Source of the DNA: Desulfobacterales bacterium
GTDB taxonomy: Bacteria > Desulfobacterota > Desulfobacteria > Desulfobacterales > ETH-SRB1
Assembly: GCA_030611985.1 (NCBI GenBank)
Contig: JAUWOS010000006.1
Span: 1-33,542, forward strand
Reading direction: 5' to 3'
DNA: 33,542 nt
The notes beneath the pieces are model-generated. The model made no database searches. It worked only from the letters and a program-made list of their open reading frames with translations, and was not told the origin of the DNA. Positions 1-8,539 of the stretch are shown here, piece after piece (the stretch's first letter is position 1; the number at the start of each line of letters is the position of its first letter). Position numbers and translations under genes: made by a program.

Positions 1-48
1 TGCCAAAGCAGGAAGCCCGAAGAGTTTAAATATTTTCAATAGTTCCAT
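1..48 (-). CDS. Partial reading frame running off the left edge
   Basis: An ATG at 48-46 on the minus strand opens a 16-codon frame, MELLKIFKLFGLPALA, that continues past the window edge. The peptide is hydrophobic with a lysine near the start, which could be a signal peptide or first membrane segment. A weak GGTAAC lies upstream. The family A element at 65-250 would sit in its 5' leader. Too little is visible to name a product or be sure it is a gene. Confidence 0.3.
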   Translation of the reverse strand, partial: MELLKIFKLFGLPALA

Positions 49-64
49 ATTGTTACCAATTAGT

Positions 65-250
65 TTAGGAACGTGGACGAATTAACTTTCGCAAGTAGGC
101 GCATAGATTTGGGTCAGATTCAACCAATCTCAGATCACAAAAGTTGAAGGAATAGCGAGCTATTTTAATACTTTTGTGATTTGAGATTGGTTGAAGGTGG
201 CCTGAAGCTGTGATGTATAGTTGGGGAAGTTATTTCGTCCACGTTCCTTA
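65..250. repeat. Family A palindromic miniature element, full-length copy 1
   Basis: 186 nt bounded by inverted ends: TTAGGAACGTGGACGAATTA on the left and the complement of AAGGAACGTGGACGAAATAA on the right. Inside, 121-143 pairs with 171-193 (22 of 23 positions) and the centre has a small AATAGC/GCTATT hairpin, so nearly the whole element can fold into one long hairpin. It contains no reading frame and no transposase. TTA stands at both outer edges, which could be a 3-bp target duplication or part of the repeat. The same length and layout recur at 19869-20054. Confidence 0.85.
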
Positions 251-317
251 TTACACAAAAAATAAGGATATTGAGGGCTTGTTCAAAAATAAGTTAGATT
301 TTTTGCGCTTAAATTTT

Positions 318-378
318 GAGTCAGATTTGTTTAATCTTAAATCACAAATGTTGATGGAATAGCAAGTTATTTTGAGAC
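318..378. repeat. Decayed internal part of a second family A element
   Basis: GAGTCAGATTTGTTTAATC and the following AAATCACAAATGTTGATGGA and AATAGCAAGTTATTTT align with the interior of the copy at 65-250 (GGGTCAGATTCAACCAATC, AGATCACAAAAGTTGAAGGA, AATAGCGAGCTATTTT) with scattered substitutions. Terminal inverted repeats are not recognisable. It looks like an old copy in the gap before the PilZ gene. The minus-strand open frames across it are not credible genes. Confidence 0.6.
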
Positions 379-424
379 TCGCCTGCCACGGCATTATATT
401 TATTGAACAACCAGTCATAATTTC

Positions 425-452
425 TTGACTTAAAATTACATTTTGATATTCT
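425..452 (+). promoter_or_regulatory. Putative sigma70-type promoter for the PilZ gene
   Basis: TTGACT at 425-430 and TATTCT at 447-452 are separated by 16 nt, a good match to -35 and -10 hexamers. Transcription would begin near 459, giving a leader of about 70 nt before the ATG at 532. Assigned by consensus only. Confidence 0.55.
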
Positions 453-531
453 GTTTTTGAGCGAGACCTGAACATTAGGCTTTGCCGGAGTGATTCTGAA
501 AATTCTAATTGCAAAAAAAGGAGGGTCAAAC

Positions 532-852
532 ATGGAAAGAAGAAAATATAAGCGAGTGAAAACCTTGACTTTTGTTGTTTACTCCGATGGCAAGCGGTTT
601 TTGAAAGAATTTGCGTATAATATAAGCCTTCACGGACTTATGATAACAAGCAGGGAGAGCAGCAAGATAGGTGACTCAATAGAAATGTCGATTGATACCA
701 ATGATCCTATAAAGGCAAAAGGAAAAGTCGTTTGGGTAGAAAAAAAAGACAGAAGCTACAATATAGGAGTGCAACTAAAAAGCATAGAAAAGAAAGCGGC
801 CGAGAGATGGTATAGATTTTTGAATTTTCCGATGGCTATGGCAGCAGCTTAG
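532..852 (+). CDS. PilZ domain protein
   Basis: A 106-residue protein probably made only of a PilZ domain, the family that binds cyclic di-GMP and links it to motility, exopolysaccharide or biofilm output. It opens with MERRKYKRVKT, carrying the RxxxR motif (RRKYKR) that binds c-di-GMP, followed by a beta-barrel-like stretch with NISLHGLMI (resembling the D/NxSxxG motif) at about residues 27-35 and GKVVWVEK further on. The ATG at 532 is chosen because AGGAGGG lies just upstream. The stop codon TAG (850-852) is formed by the end of a family A repeat. The next gene encodes a polysaccharide polymerase-like protein, so a role in exopolysaccharide control is plausible inference. The exact output is unknown. 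Confidence 0.85.
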   Translation: MERRKYKRVKTLTFVVYSDGKRFLKEFAYNISLHGLMITSRESSKIGDSIEMSIDTNDPIKAKGKVVWVEKKDRSYNIGVQLKSIEKKAAERWYRFLNFPMAMAAA

Positions 853-867
853 GAACGTGGACGAAAT
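849..867. repeat. Solo family A terminus
   Basis: TTAGGAACGTGGACGAAAT is identical to the family A terminal inverted repeat, but no matching second end follows within the next few hundred bases. The TAG in it is the stop codon of the PilZ gene. It looks like one end left after deletion of an element, or a recombination junction. Confidence 0.7.
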
Positions 868-967
868 CAACAGAGTTATAGATCTGACCAGAGATCCAGT
901 ATCCGGCAAATTTGGACAATACGAAACAAAGGCATTTTTGTACACGACGAATGAATCGAATGGATAG
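857..967 (+). pseudogene. 36-codon in-frame remnant ahead of the polymerase gene
   Basis: From a GTG inside the solo family A end, an uninterrupted frame reads VDEINRVIDLTRDPVSG, continues with a KFGQYET segment and ends TTNESNG followed by TAG at 965-967. It reads like the tail of a real protein, and its stop overlaps the ATG at 960 of the downstream membrane protein (ATGGATAG), a layout typical of translational coupling. I infer that it is the 3' end of a lost upstream gene truncated at the repeat. No family is recognised, and chance cannot be excluded for so short a frame. Confidence 0.35.
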
Positions 968-3116
968 AGCAGTTTTCACTATATATCTTATTGTTCTAAT
1001 TTTGAGTCCTCTCCTTTTTGGTTCAGTCCACACCTATGCCTATACAATCATGGCTGTCGGAGTTTTGACCGGCGCTCTCTTGTTGTTAATAAAAAACATT
1101 AGAAAAGATCCAGGAAGCGGTGTATATCGGTTCCAATTTCCCAGCACAAGCCTTAATTTTGTCCTCTTGATTCTTTTGACCTTCCTTATCTTTCAGGTTA
1201 TTTCCTTGCCTGATTTTCTATTAAAGTTTTTATCGCCGGAGGCAAGCGTAGTTGCCCATAAATCACTACCGGCCTCGGACGTCATCGTTCACAGTAATCA
1301 GGACAAAACCTGGTTTTCTCTTTCGCCATATTATTATCCGGTTCGTATGTCCCTGGTCAGGTTTATTGTATATGGACTATTTTTCATATGCCTGATTCAG
1401 GTATTAAATTCCAGAAAAAGAATTGAGCTTGCAATCCTTGTGATATTGATAATAAGTTGTTGTGAGGCTATTTACGGCCTTGCACAAGCATATTCAGAAT
1501 CCGGACATATTCTCTGGTTGCAAAAGGGTGTGCATAAAAAGGACGTTTGCGGGACATATATCAACCGCAACCACCTTGCAGGTCTTATGGAGATAAGTTT
1601 GTTGCTGGCTGCATCCTATTCTGCCGCACTTTTAAATAAAAAGAAAAAGATAACCTCTACACACAAAAAAAGCATGAGCGCACGGCTTTCACAATACCTG
1701 TCAATTGAACAACGGTTCAATAAAAGGACTTTTATTCTATTTATTGGCGCAATGATAGGTATCGGACTCATCTTTTCCGCCTCCAGAGGGGGCATGATCG
1801 CGGGCGCCGGAGGAATGTTGTGCATGAGCTTGCTCTTTATTTTCAGAAAAAACTACAGGCGAAAAGGTCTCATAGTTTTCCTGCTCTTTTGCATCACCGC
1901 TGCTTATTCCCTCAATATTGGAGTTGACTATCCGCTTGGACGGTTTAAATACTTTGATAAGAGCTTTGATAGTAGACTTAGATATACTCAAAAAACCATA
2001 GATATGTTTCAGGATTACAAATTAACAGGTATTGGAGCAGGTAATTTCCAGTACTTATATCCCAAATATCAGTCTGATAAAGACAAAAAAAGATATATGC
2101 GATTTGCGCACAATGACTGGGCGCAATTTGTTGCTGAAGCCGGAATAATAGGTATCTGTTTGATGCTATTCGGAATATTCCGGTATCTGTATCAAACACT
2201 GAAAATGTGGAAAAAAAGAAGATACTCATTTGCCGTTTGTCTTGGAATAGTGCCTTTGCCGATAATGACTGCTGTGGCGATTCACTCATATTCTGATTTT
2301 AATCTGCATATTCCTTCAAATTTTCTGATTTTCGTGGCAACCATGTCCATCGGCTATGCAGCGCTTCATCTAACCGCACCTCATAGTAAAAAAAAGACTC
2401 TTTGTAAATATCATATCATCCCGTTAAAATATAAAGGATTTTTTGTATTATTTCTGGTTTTGGGATTAATAGGCTGGAGTGGATTTTGGACAGTACGACA
2501 CTTTGTGGCCGAAGCATACTGCAATACTGTACCGAATTCTACTCTGAACAGAGATAAGACTCCACCCCTTAAAGAGATTAAAAATGCAATTTCATGGGAC
2601 AGATGGAATGCCGAGTACTGGTATAAACTGGCCATGGAATTGATGCTAATTCGAGACGCAGGATACAAAATGCATGATGTTGTTGAATCAACAGCCGGCA
2701 ATCACATGGAGATCATCAGCGCTCTTGAAAAAGCCGTGGCGTTAAATCCTTTTAGTGCACAATATCACGTGCGATTAGGATGGGAATATACTTATCTGTG
2801 GCAAGCCCAGGATTACCATAAGAAATGGCTTCCGGCAGCAGATATTTCAATGGAGAGGGCAGCATATTTTGCAGGCGAAAAAAATCCCAATCTCCATGTA
2901 GAACTCGGAAATTACTGGGTAATGCGATCAAAGACGGTAGATCCAGACAACCCAGAGAGAGAGTCGGCCTGGAACAAAGCCTGCCGGCATTATAAAAAAG
3001 CGCAAAGTCTGGAAATGAAAAAATCATTAACAAAAAAGATCGCAAAATATATAAATAATTTTTATTCAAATAAAGAGATTATTCAGGAAGCGCTCTTAGG
3101 ACTCGCACAAAAATAA
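951..3116 (+). CDS. O-antigen ligase / Wzy-type polysaccharide polymerase with C-terminal TPR-like region
   Basis: A large inner-membrane protein of about 720 residues. The N-terminal two thirds hold roughly ten to twelve hydrophobic segments, beginning with AVFTIYLIVLILSPLLFG. Around the middle are the hallmarks of the O-antigen ligase/polymerase family: YINRNHLAGLMEI, FSASRGGMIAGAGG, TGIGAGNFQYLYPKY and RFAHNDWAQFVAEAGIIG. The last 170 residues are soluble and helical (LEKAVALNPFSAQYHVRLGW), resembling TPR units. Such proteins polymerise or ligate undecaprenyl-linked glycans in exopolysaccharide export systems. The start is uncertain: ATG 951, ATG 960 and TTG 912 are all in frame and none has a good ribosome binding site; ATG 960 overlaps the stop of a short upstream frame. 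No glycosyltransferase or export genes accompany it here. Confidence 0.82.
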   Translation: MNRMDRAVFTIYLIVLILSPLLFGSVHTYAYTIMAVGVLTGALLLLIKNIRKDPGSGVYRFQFPSTSLNFVLLILLTFLIFQVISLPDFLLKFLSPEASVVAHKSLPASDVIVHSNQDKTWFSLSPYYYPVRMSLVRFIVYGLFFICLIQVLNSRKRIELAILVILIISCCEAIYGLAQAYSESGHILWLQKGVHKKDVCGTYINRNHLAGLMEISLLLAASYSAALLNKKKKITSTHKKSMSARLSQYLSIEQRFNKRTFILFIGAMIGIGLIFSASRGGMIAGAGGMLCMSLLFIFRKNYRRKGLIVFLLFCITAAYSLNIGVDYPLGRFKYFDKSFDSRLRYTQKTIDMFQDYKLTGIGAGNFQYLYPKYQSDKDKKRYMRFAHNDWAQFVAEAGIIGICLMLFGIFRYLYQTLKMWKKRRYSFAVCLGIVPLPIMTAVAIHSYSDFNLHIPSNFLIFVATMSIGYAALHLTAPHSKKKTLCKYHIIPLKYKGFFVLFLVLGLIGWSGFWTVRHFVAEAYCNTVPNSTLNRDKTPPLKEIKNAISWDRWNAEYWYKLAMELMLIRDAGYKMHDVVESTAGNHMEIISALEKAVALNPFSAQYHVRLGWEYTYLWQAQDYHKKWLPAADISMERAAYFAGEKNPNLHVELGNYWVMRSKTVDPDNPERESAWNKACRHYKKAQSLEMKKSLTKKIAKYINNFYSNKEIIQEALLGLAQK

Positions 3117-3123
3117 CTTCGGC

Positions 3124-3238
3124 TTAGGAACGTGGACGAAATAACTTCCACAAGTAGGCGCATAGATTTGGATTAGATTTGCCCAATCTCAAATCCGGCC
3201 TCAGATCACAAAAGAAGTTATTTTATCCCCGTTCCTAA
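3124..3238. repeat. Family A element, shortened copy between convergent genes
   Basis: 115 nt with ends TTAGGAACGTGGACGAAATA and the complement of TTAGGAACGGGGATAAAATA. The left interior (CAAGTAGGCGCATAGATTTG) matches full copies, while the right interior is largely missing. It fills the gap between the converging polymerase and ftsY genes. On the minus strand its TAG is the ftsY stop codon. It may also act as a transcription barrier for both genes (inference). Confidence 0.8.
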
Positions 3239-4248
3239 AAAAGAGCATCTGTAAATTGTACCGGATCAAAGTCCTGCAAGTCATCAATGTTTTCTCCGAT
3301 TCCGATGTACTTTAATGGAATTTTAAAATTGTTGCATATGCTGATTACAATACCTCCTTTTGCTGTTCCATCAAGCTTTGTAATGGCAATCCCTGTAACT
3401 CCAAGCGCTTCATGGAACAATTTGACCTGAGATAAAGCATTCTGACCTGTTGTGGCATCAAGAGTCAGAAGAATTTCGTGCGGTGCAGCGTAAAGCTTTT
3501 TCGAAATAGTTCGTTTGATCTTTTTTAGTTCTTCCATAAGGTTTACCTTTGTGTGAAGCCTCCCGGCTGTATCCACAAGAACAATGTCGACATCTCTGGC
3601 CAATGCGGCTTCAATGCCGTCATATGCAACTGAGGCAGGATCTGCTCCATCCTTATGTCTTACAATTTCCGCGCCTGCTCTGTCTGCCCATATTGCGAGC
3701 TGTTCTACTGCTGCAGCCCGAAAAGTGTCGGCAGCAACGATCAGAACCTTTTTACCTTTGGCTGTATATCTTGCCGCAAGCTTTCCGATGGTAGTAGTTT
3801 TTCCCACCCCGTTAACGCCTATTGCCACTATAACATATGGTTTGGTCGTGATTTCTTCAGCGGTCAGCGCTTGCACATTAAGAAATGACCTGATTTCTTC
3901 TTTCAAAGCGCCTTTCAATTGATCGGCGTTTGAAATACTTGAAGACTTTTCTGAGATTTTTTGCATAAGATCCATAGTGGTTTGCACACCAATATCCGAA
4001 GTTATTAGAATCTCTTCAAGTTCTTCCAGCATATCGTCATCCATTTTTCTCTTACCTTCAAAGAGTTCATTGACGTCTGTTGAAAGAATCTCACGGGTTC
4101 TGGAAAGGCCTTTTTTAAGGCGATTAAAGAAACCGGCTGGTTGATCTGAATCAGGTAACTCAGATATTTCTCTTTCAAGGGGCTTATCTTCGTTCTTGTC
4201 TTTTTTCTTTTTAAACCAGTTAAATTCCATAATAAAGTTCCAAATCAT
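3235..4248 (-). CDS. ftsY: Signal recognition particle receptor FtsY
   Basis: GTPase that receives the SRP-ribosome complex at the inner membrane and hands nascent membrane proteins to SecYEG. About 337 residues: a short charged N-terminal region rich in lysine and glutamate, a helical N domain, then the G domain with P-loop GVNGVGKTTTIGKLAARY, the box AADTFRAAAVEQL, DTAGRLHTKVNLMEEL, TKLDGTAKGG and the closing GIGENIDDLQDF that is diagnostic of FtsY. The ATG at 4248 overlaps the smc stop (TGATG) and has GGAAGGG before it; ATG 4230 (MEFNWFKKKK) with GGAAC upstream is an alternative. The stop TAG comes from the family A repeat end. The SRP RNA partner lies at 19038-19294. Confidence 0.96.
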   Translation of the reverse strand: MIWNFIMEFNWFKKKKDKNEDKPLEREISELPDSDQPAGFFNRLKKGLSRTREILSTDVNELFEGKRKMDDDMLEELEEILITSDIGVQTTMDLMQKISEKSSSISNADQLKGALKEEIRSFLNVQALTAEEITTKPYVIVAIGVNGVGKTTTIGKLAARYTAKGKKVLIVAADTFRAAAVEQLAIWADRAGAEIVRHKDGADPASVAYDGIEAALARDVDIVLVDTAGRLHTKVNLMEELKKIKRTISKKLYAAPHEILLTLDATTGQNALSQVKLFHEALGVTGIAITKLDGTAKGGIVISICNNFKIPLKYIGIGENIDDLQDFDPVQFTDALF

Positions 4249-7200
4249 CAAATCCCTTCCGGCCGCGCCAAATTTACCGAAACGATCTTGGAAATTCCCT
4301 TTTTTTCCATGGTAATACCAAAAAGCATGTCGGCAAATTCCATGCTTTTTTTGTTGTGAGTTATCATTACAATTTGAGATTTTTTTCCTATGATTTGCAA
4401 TAGATTATTAAAACGAAAAACATTGGCCTCGTCAAGTGGCGCATCAATTTCGTCAATGAGGCAAAAAGATGCCGGCCTGATTAAAAATATAGAAAAAATA
4501 AAGGCAATGGCTGAAAGCGCTTTTTCTCCTCCGGAAAGAAGACTTAATCTGGTCAGTTTTTTTCCTGGAGGATGGATCATGAGTTCTACGCCTGTTTCAA
4601 GAGGCTTATCAGGTTGTATCAGAACGAGCTTTGCCGAACCTCCTTCAAAAAGAGCTGGAAATACCTCATCAAATTTTTCATTAATCAGATTGAATGTCTT
4701 GATAAATCGTTCTTGCGTAATGCTGTTTATCTTTTTCACAACTTCGTGAAGATCATCTATCGCTTTAACAAGATCGTCGCATTGTTTAGATAAAAAGTCA
4801 AAGCGTTCCTTTAATTGCTCATATTCTTTTATGGCGCCGGAATTGACATCTCCGATACCGGCAATCTTTTTTTTCAAAACGGAGAGCACATCTTTCATTT
4901 CATTAGTCGGCATCCTTGAAAACATTTCCGAGTCTTCCGACATCGAATCAAATTCCTGCCTGAATTCGGAAAGCGATTTGTGATAGCGTTCTTCCAGACG
5001 GCTTGCAATATTCTCCAGCTTTAAGTGTTTTTGCGATTGCTCAAGTTCAAGCAGACGGATTTTCTGCACAGCCTTTTCACGACTGTTTTGTATCTTTGAA
5101 ATAATAGCGTCGTTTTCTTTCAGTCCGGCATTAATGATCTGATAGTCAGCTTCGTTATTTTCAAGCGTCTGCTCAAGGAGTTTTATATCATCATACATGC
5201 CTGAAAGTGTGTGTTCATATTCTGTGATTTTCTGCTTGAAAGTCAACCTTTTTCTGTTCTTTTGATCAATCTCTATAGAAAGGTGTTTAATCCGTTTTAT
5301 TCCGTCATTTCGAAATTCTTCAAGTCGTCTTAAGGTATTATTGTTGTTTTCCAGTCCGGCATTGAGAGCTGTAAGTTTGAGCTTGAGATCAACAATCTTT
5401 TGATTAAAACTTTCCAGTTTCGATGATACAGAGCCGATTTTTTCTTTTGTTTCCATGACCATGGCTTGTGCCGCTTCAACCCTGCTTTCGATTTCAGATA
5501 ATTTTTTGCTATATCTCGCAATTTCTTCATCGATATCGCTTTCTTCGCCAAGAAGCCTTTCCTGATCCAGCTCTGCAATTTCAAGTCTGTGCCTGGCATG
5601 TTTTAGATCTTCGGTTGCTTTGTAAAGGGTCTTTTCAGCTTCGATTTCCTTTTGTGCCGCTTTGTTTTTGCGCTCTATCAGTTTTTGCATGCTGCTTTCA
5701 ATGATACGAAGCCCGGATTCCAGCTCTTTTTGATAAAGGCCGGCTGATTTCAGGTTTTGATCCAATTTTGCAATCTGATGATCCAGCTCCTTCAGTTCCT
5801 GCTTCTTTGCAAGTATGCCGGATAACTTGTCTTTGCTGCCGCCGATCATGATGCCTTGACATGAAATAATATCTCCATTTTTGGTAACAATAGTCTGTAA
5901 TGCGCTATTGCCGCCGTATATTTCTATGGCCTCCTTAACGGAAGAGGCAACAACTACATGCCCTAACAATGCTTCTACTATCTCTTCAAACCCTTCTTTT
6001 GCGGAAATATGATTCAAAAGCTTCTTTTGCGGATTAGATGTCTGATGCCGGCTATATTCCATGCATTTGACGGATGAAACCGGAATAAACCCGCTGCGTC
6101 CGGCCCCTGTTGTTTGAAGATAGTCTATATAACCAATGCCTGCTTCCCGATCCTTTACAAGTATGTATTGCAAAGATTCTCCAAGAACAGCTTCAACAGC
6201 AGTTTCAAAGGAAGGCTCCGGCTCAATAATGTCCGCCACAAGACCTATGATATCAGCCGGCTTCCGGCTTTCATCGGTTTTGATCTTTGAGCTATGAGCT
6301 TTCATTATAGCCCTCACACCATCTTTATACCACTCGAAGCTGTCTTCCATTTTCTTCAGGGCAATATATTTTGATTTTGATTTGTTTCGTTCAAGCTCCA
6401 AAGTTTGCGTGTGCTTTACCTGCTCGCTAAGCGCTTTGCTTTTTTCTTCGAGCTGCTTTTGCATAATGTTGATACGTTCATCAAGATCGTTTATTTCTTC
6501 TTTATATGATTTAAGTTGTTCTTCGGCTTTTTTTGCATCATTTCCGAACAATGCTACTTTCTTGTTTGCCGCTCCTTCCTCTTCATCCGATCTTTTCAAA
6601 CGTCTTTTAAGACTTTCTTTGTTGTTTGAGGCGTTTTGATAGATATTTTTATATCTGGCCTCACTGGCTACCAGATCCATAAGATCTGTTTTACAGGTTT
6701 CTATCTGTTGATTTAATTCTGCTAATTGATCCCTTGTGTTCTGCGAAACCGTTTGTTCCCGATTGAGAGAAGACGCCGCATTTTTTCTTTCCTCTTTCAG
6801 GCTGATATGCTCCTTTTCAATTTGAGTAACTTCAGACACTATATTCCGGTTTTTTTCTTCAATATCTTCGTGAACGGATTCAAGCTCCTCAGTCTCACCG
6901 GCAAGCCTTTTCACGTCTTTTCGGAAGTGTGCCAGATCATTTTCCATTTTGTCTATGCTTCGTCGGGTTTCAAATCTACGTGATTTTTGCTCTGAAATTT
7001 CCCTGTCTTTTTGCAAGCGCTGTAATTTTATTTCTTCAACGGCAGCATCAAGTTTTTTTAGTCTGGATATATGTCCAAAGTCTGCATCCTTAAGATCTTT
7101 TAATAAAGCATCCGTTTCATTGATACGGCGTGTGTAATCATCATAAGAATGAATGGCAATAAAAACATCAAGCTTTCTTATGCGGTCCCGATAATGATTG

Positions 7201-7853
7201 TAAAGTTCCGCTTTTTTTGCCTGGCGCTTAAGACCGTCCATCTGCCGCTTTACCTCAGCAATTATATCTGCAATGCGCAAAAGGTTCTGGTTTGTAAGTT
7301 GTATTTTGCGCAAGGCTTCGTTTTTACGGCTCTTATATCTTGTAACTCCCGCGGCTTCTTCTATGAAAAACCTCTTTTCTTCGGGTCCGGCTTCAGTGAT
7401 AGCTCCTATGTTTCCTTGCTCTATTACGGCATAGGATTTTGCTCCCATCCCGCTCCCCAAAAAGATATTATGTATATCTTTTAGCCGACAGGGCTGTTTG
7501 TTCATAAAATATGCGCTTTCGCCGGACCGGTAAAGACGCCTTGTCAACATGATTTCAGTAAAATCTTTTAATTCTTCCGGAGCTGAACCGCTGTCGTTTA
7601 AAAGGGTTAGGGAGACCTCCGCCATGTTTAATGGCAGTTTTCCACTTGTGCCTGCAAAAATCACATCCTCCATGGACTTTCCGCGAAGCTGCTTGGCGCT
7701 TTGTTCTCCCATAACCCATCTTAACGCATCAGCTATATTGCTCTTGCCGCAACCATTTGGACCTACAACCGCAGAAATGCCGGGAGAAAATTTAATACAG
7801 GCTTTCTCGGAAAATGATTTAAATCCAATCAGTTCCAGCTTTTTAAGTCTCAT
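4248..7853 (-). CDS. smc: Chromosome segregation protein SMC
   Basis: Structural maintenance of chromosomes ATPase, which dimerises and with ScpA/ScpB extrudes DNA loops to organise and separate chromosomes. The 1201 residues have the expected order: N-terminal head with Walker A VGPNGCGKSNI (about residues 30-40) and the QGNIGAITEA region, a long coiled coil, a hinge near the middle (IIGLVADIIEPEPSFETAVEAVLG onward with GRSGFIPV), a second coiled coil, and the C-terminal head with signature LLSGGEKALSAIA and Walker B FCLIDEIDAPLDEANVFRF. A proline replaces the usual alanine after DEIDA. The ATG at 7853 (MRLKKLELIGFKSF) is preferred to the in-frame ATG 24 nt upstream because it fits the family N-terminus and has AGGA upstream. 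Translationally coupled to ftsY. Confidence 0.96.
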   Translation of the reverse strand: MRLKKLELIGFKSFSEKACIKFSPGISAVVGPNGCGKSNIADALRWVMGEQSAKQLRGKSMEDVIFAGTSGKLPLNMAEVSLTLLNDSGSAPEELKDFTEIMLTRRLYRSGESAYFMNKQPCRLKDIHNIFLGSGMGAKSYAVIEQGNIGAITEAGPEEKRFFIEEAAGVTRYKSRKNEALRKIQLTNQNLLRIADIIAEVKRQMDGLKRQAKKAELYNHYRDRIRKLDVFIAIHSYDDYTRRINETDALLKDLKDADFGHISRLKKLDAAVEEIKLQRLQKDREISEQKSRRFETRRSIDKMENDLAHFRKDVKRLAGETEELESVHEDIEEKNRNIVSEVTQIEKEHISLKEERKNAASSLNREQTVSQNTRDQLAELNQQIETCKTDLMDLVASEARYKNIYQNASNNKESLKRRLKRSDEEEGAANKKVALFGNDAKKAEEQLKSYKEEINDLDERINIMQKQLEEKSKALSEQVKHTQTLELERNKSKSKYIALKKMEDSFEWYKDGVRAIMKAHSSKIKTDESRKPADIIGLVADIIEPEPSFETAVEAVLGESLQYILVKDREAGIGYIDYLQTTGAGRSGFIPVSSVKCMEYSRHQTSNPQKKLLNHISAKEGFEEIVEALLGHVVVASSVKEAIEIYGGNSALQTIVTKNGDIISCQGIMIGGSKDKLSGILAKKQELKELDHQIAKLDQNLKSAGLYQKELESGLRIIESSMQKLIERKNKAAQKEIEAEKTLYKATEDLKHARHRLEIAELDQERLLGEESDIDEEIARYSKKLSEIESRVEAAQAMVMETKEKIGSVSSKLESFNQKIVDLKLKLTALNAGLENNNNTLRRLEEFRNDGIKRIKHLSIEIDQKNRKRLTFKQKITEYEHTLSGMYDDIKLLEQTLENNEADYQIINAGLKENDAIISKIQNSREKAVQKIRLLELEQSQKHLKLENIASRLEERYHKSLSEFRQEFDSMSEDSEMFSRMPTNEMKDVLSVLKKKIAGIGDVNSGAIKEYEQLKERFDFLSKQCDDLVKAIDDLHEVVKKINSITQERFIKTFNLINEKFDEVFPALFEGGSAKLVLIQPDKPLETGVELMIHPPGKKLTRLSLLSGGEKALSAIAFIFSIFLIRPASFCLIDEIDAPLDEANVFRFNNLLQIIGKKSQIVMITHNKKSMEFADMLFGITMEKKGISKIVSVNLARPEGI

Positions 7854-7931
7854 AAGAAAATTTCCTATATCACGCAAGGCATTGCGAAAAGCGCCTTATG
7901 GGATAAATCTGTAATCTGTGAACTCGTGAAT

Positions 7932-7947
7932 CTGTGAACGGTTACTA
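7932..7947. repeat. Solo family B terminus upstream of smc
   Basis: CTGTGAACGGTTACTA matches the right-hand end (GTGAACGGTTAC) of family B palindromic repeats seen at 18845-18907 and 28147-28305. No left end accompanies it. It lies in the 5' region of smc. Confidence 0.45.
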
Positions 7948-8049
7948 ATAAAACTTGCCCAAATGAAAATCACAATACCAAATCCCATATTTTTAATCAA
8001 TAACGAGCTGGAGGATATCACTTTACATCAGGCTGTTCTTTCAGAGGAT

Positions 8050-8371
8050 AAGGAACGTGGACGAAATAACGTAAGCGTTCACAGGCACTGCATATGCACG
8101 TTTTCAGGGCAATCAACATAGCAAATCTATAGTTGATTGTCTAAGAAAACGCACATCTACAGTACCTGTAAAAGCTTACATGTTGGGAAGTAGCCTTGTC
8201 ACATGGATTTTCAAGTAGAAGCGGGCTATTTATCAGCACTTATTTTGTAGTGTTTGCAACCTGATTTGTTAAAAATCAAAAATCATGCCAAATTTTAATG
8301 CAATTGCCTGGACTGGGCTTGGGACTTATCTTGACTTACATAATTGGAAATTGTAGGTTCACCGTTCCTAA
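8050..8371. repeat. Family A element carrying a nested family B repeat
   Basis: The left end AAGGAACGTGGACGAAATAAC stops abruptly and is followed at 8071 by a family B repeat. A degenerate right end (CGTTCCTAA) occurs at 8363-8371. The sequence between about 8200 and 8362 matches neither family and shows no gene. The simplest reading is a family A copy invaded by family B and then decayed. Confidence 0.55.
8071..8199. repeat. Family B repeat, hairpin-expanded form
   Basis: Begins GTAAGCGTTCACAGGCACTG and ends TTACATGTTGGGAAGTAGCC followed by TTGT. It contains a long imperfect hairpin whose arms are GCACGTTTTC/GAAAACGCAC and CAATCAAC/GTTGATTG. Nearly identical to the copy at 28147-28305. Compared with the 18845-18907 copy, the hairpin is inserted between TGTAAGCG and TTACATGTTGGG. 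The right end is missing. Confidence 0.75.
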
Positions 8372-8410
8372 AAGAAAAAATGCCATTATGAGATTTACTG
8401 AAAATATACA
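8200..8410. other. Non-coding gap without recognisable genes
   Basis: About 210 nt between the nested repeats and the next family A element. No open frame with a ribosome binding site and no RNA gene was recognised. A TTGACT at about 8332 is present, but the -10 region that would match it is poor. Confidence 0.5.
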
Positions 8411-8519
8411 TTAGGAACGTGGACGAATTAACTTCCGCAAGTAGGCGCATAGATTTGGGTCAAAGGTGGCCTGAAGCTGTGATGCATAGTTGCGAAAGTT
8501 ATTTCGTCCACGTTCCTTA
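8411..8519. repeat. Family A element lacking the internal hairpin
   Basis: 109 nt with both terminal inverted repeats intact (TTAGGAACGTGGACGAATTA and its mate) and both subterminal stretches. Relative to the copy at 65-250 it lacks exactly the 77-nt internal palindrome: GGGTCA joins directly to AAGGTGGCC. It lies immediately upstream of prfC. Its right edge forms TTAGGAG, 16 nt before the prfC ATG, probably too far to serve as the ribosome binding site. Confidence 0.85.
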
Positions 8520-8539
8520 GGAGTGATCGAAAAAAATTT

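Noticed and set aside
251..533. Minus-strand frames upstream of the PilZ gene
   Set aside because: They overlap a decayed repeat and the candidate PilZ promoter, have low-complexity composition and no recognisable domain.
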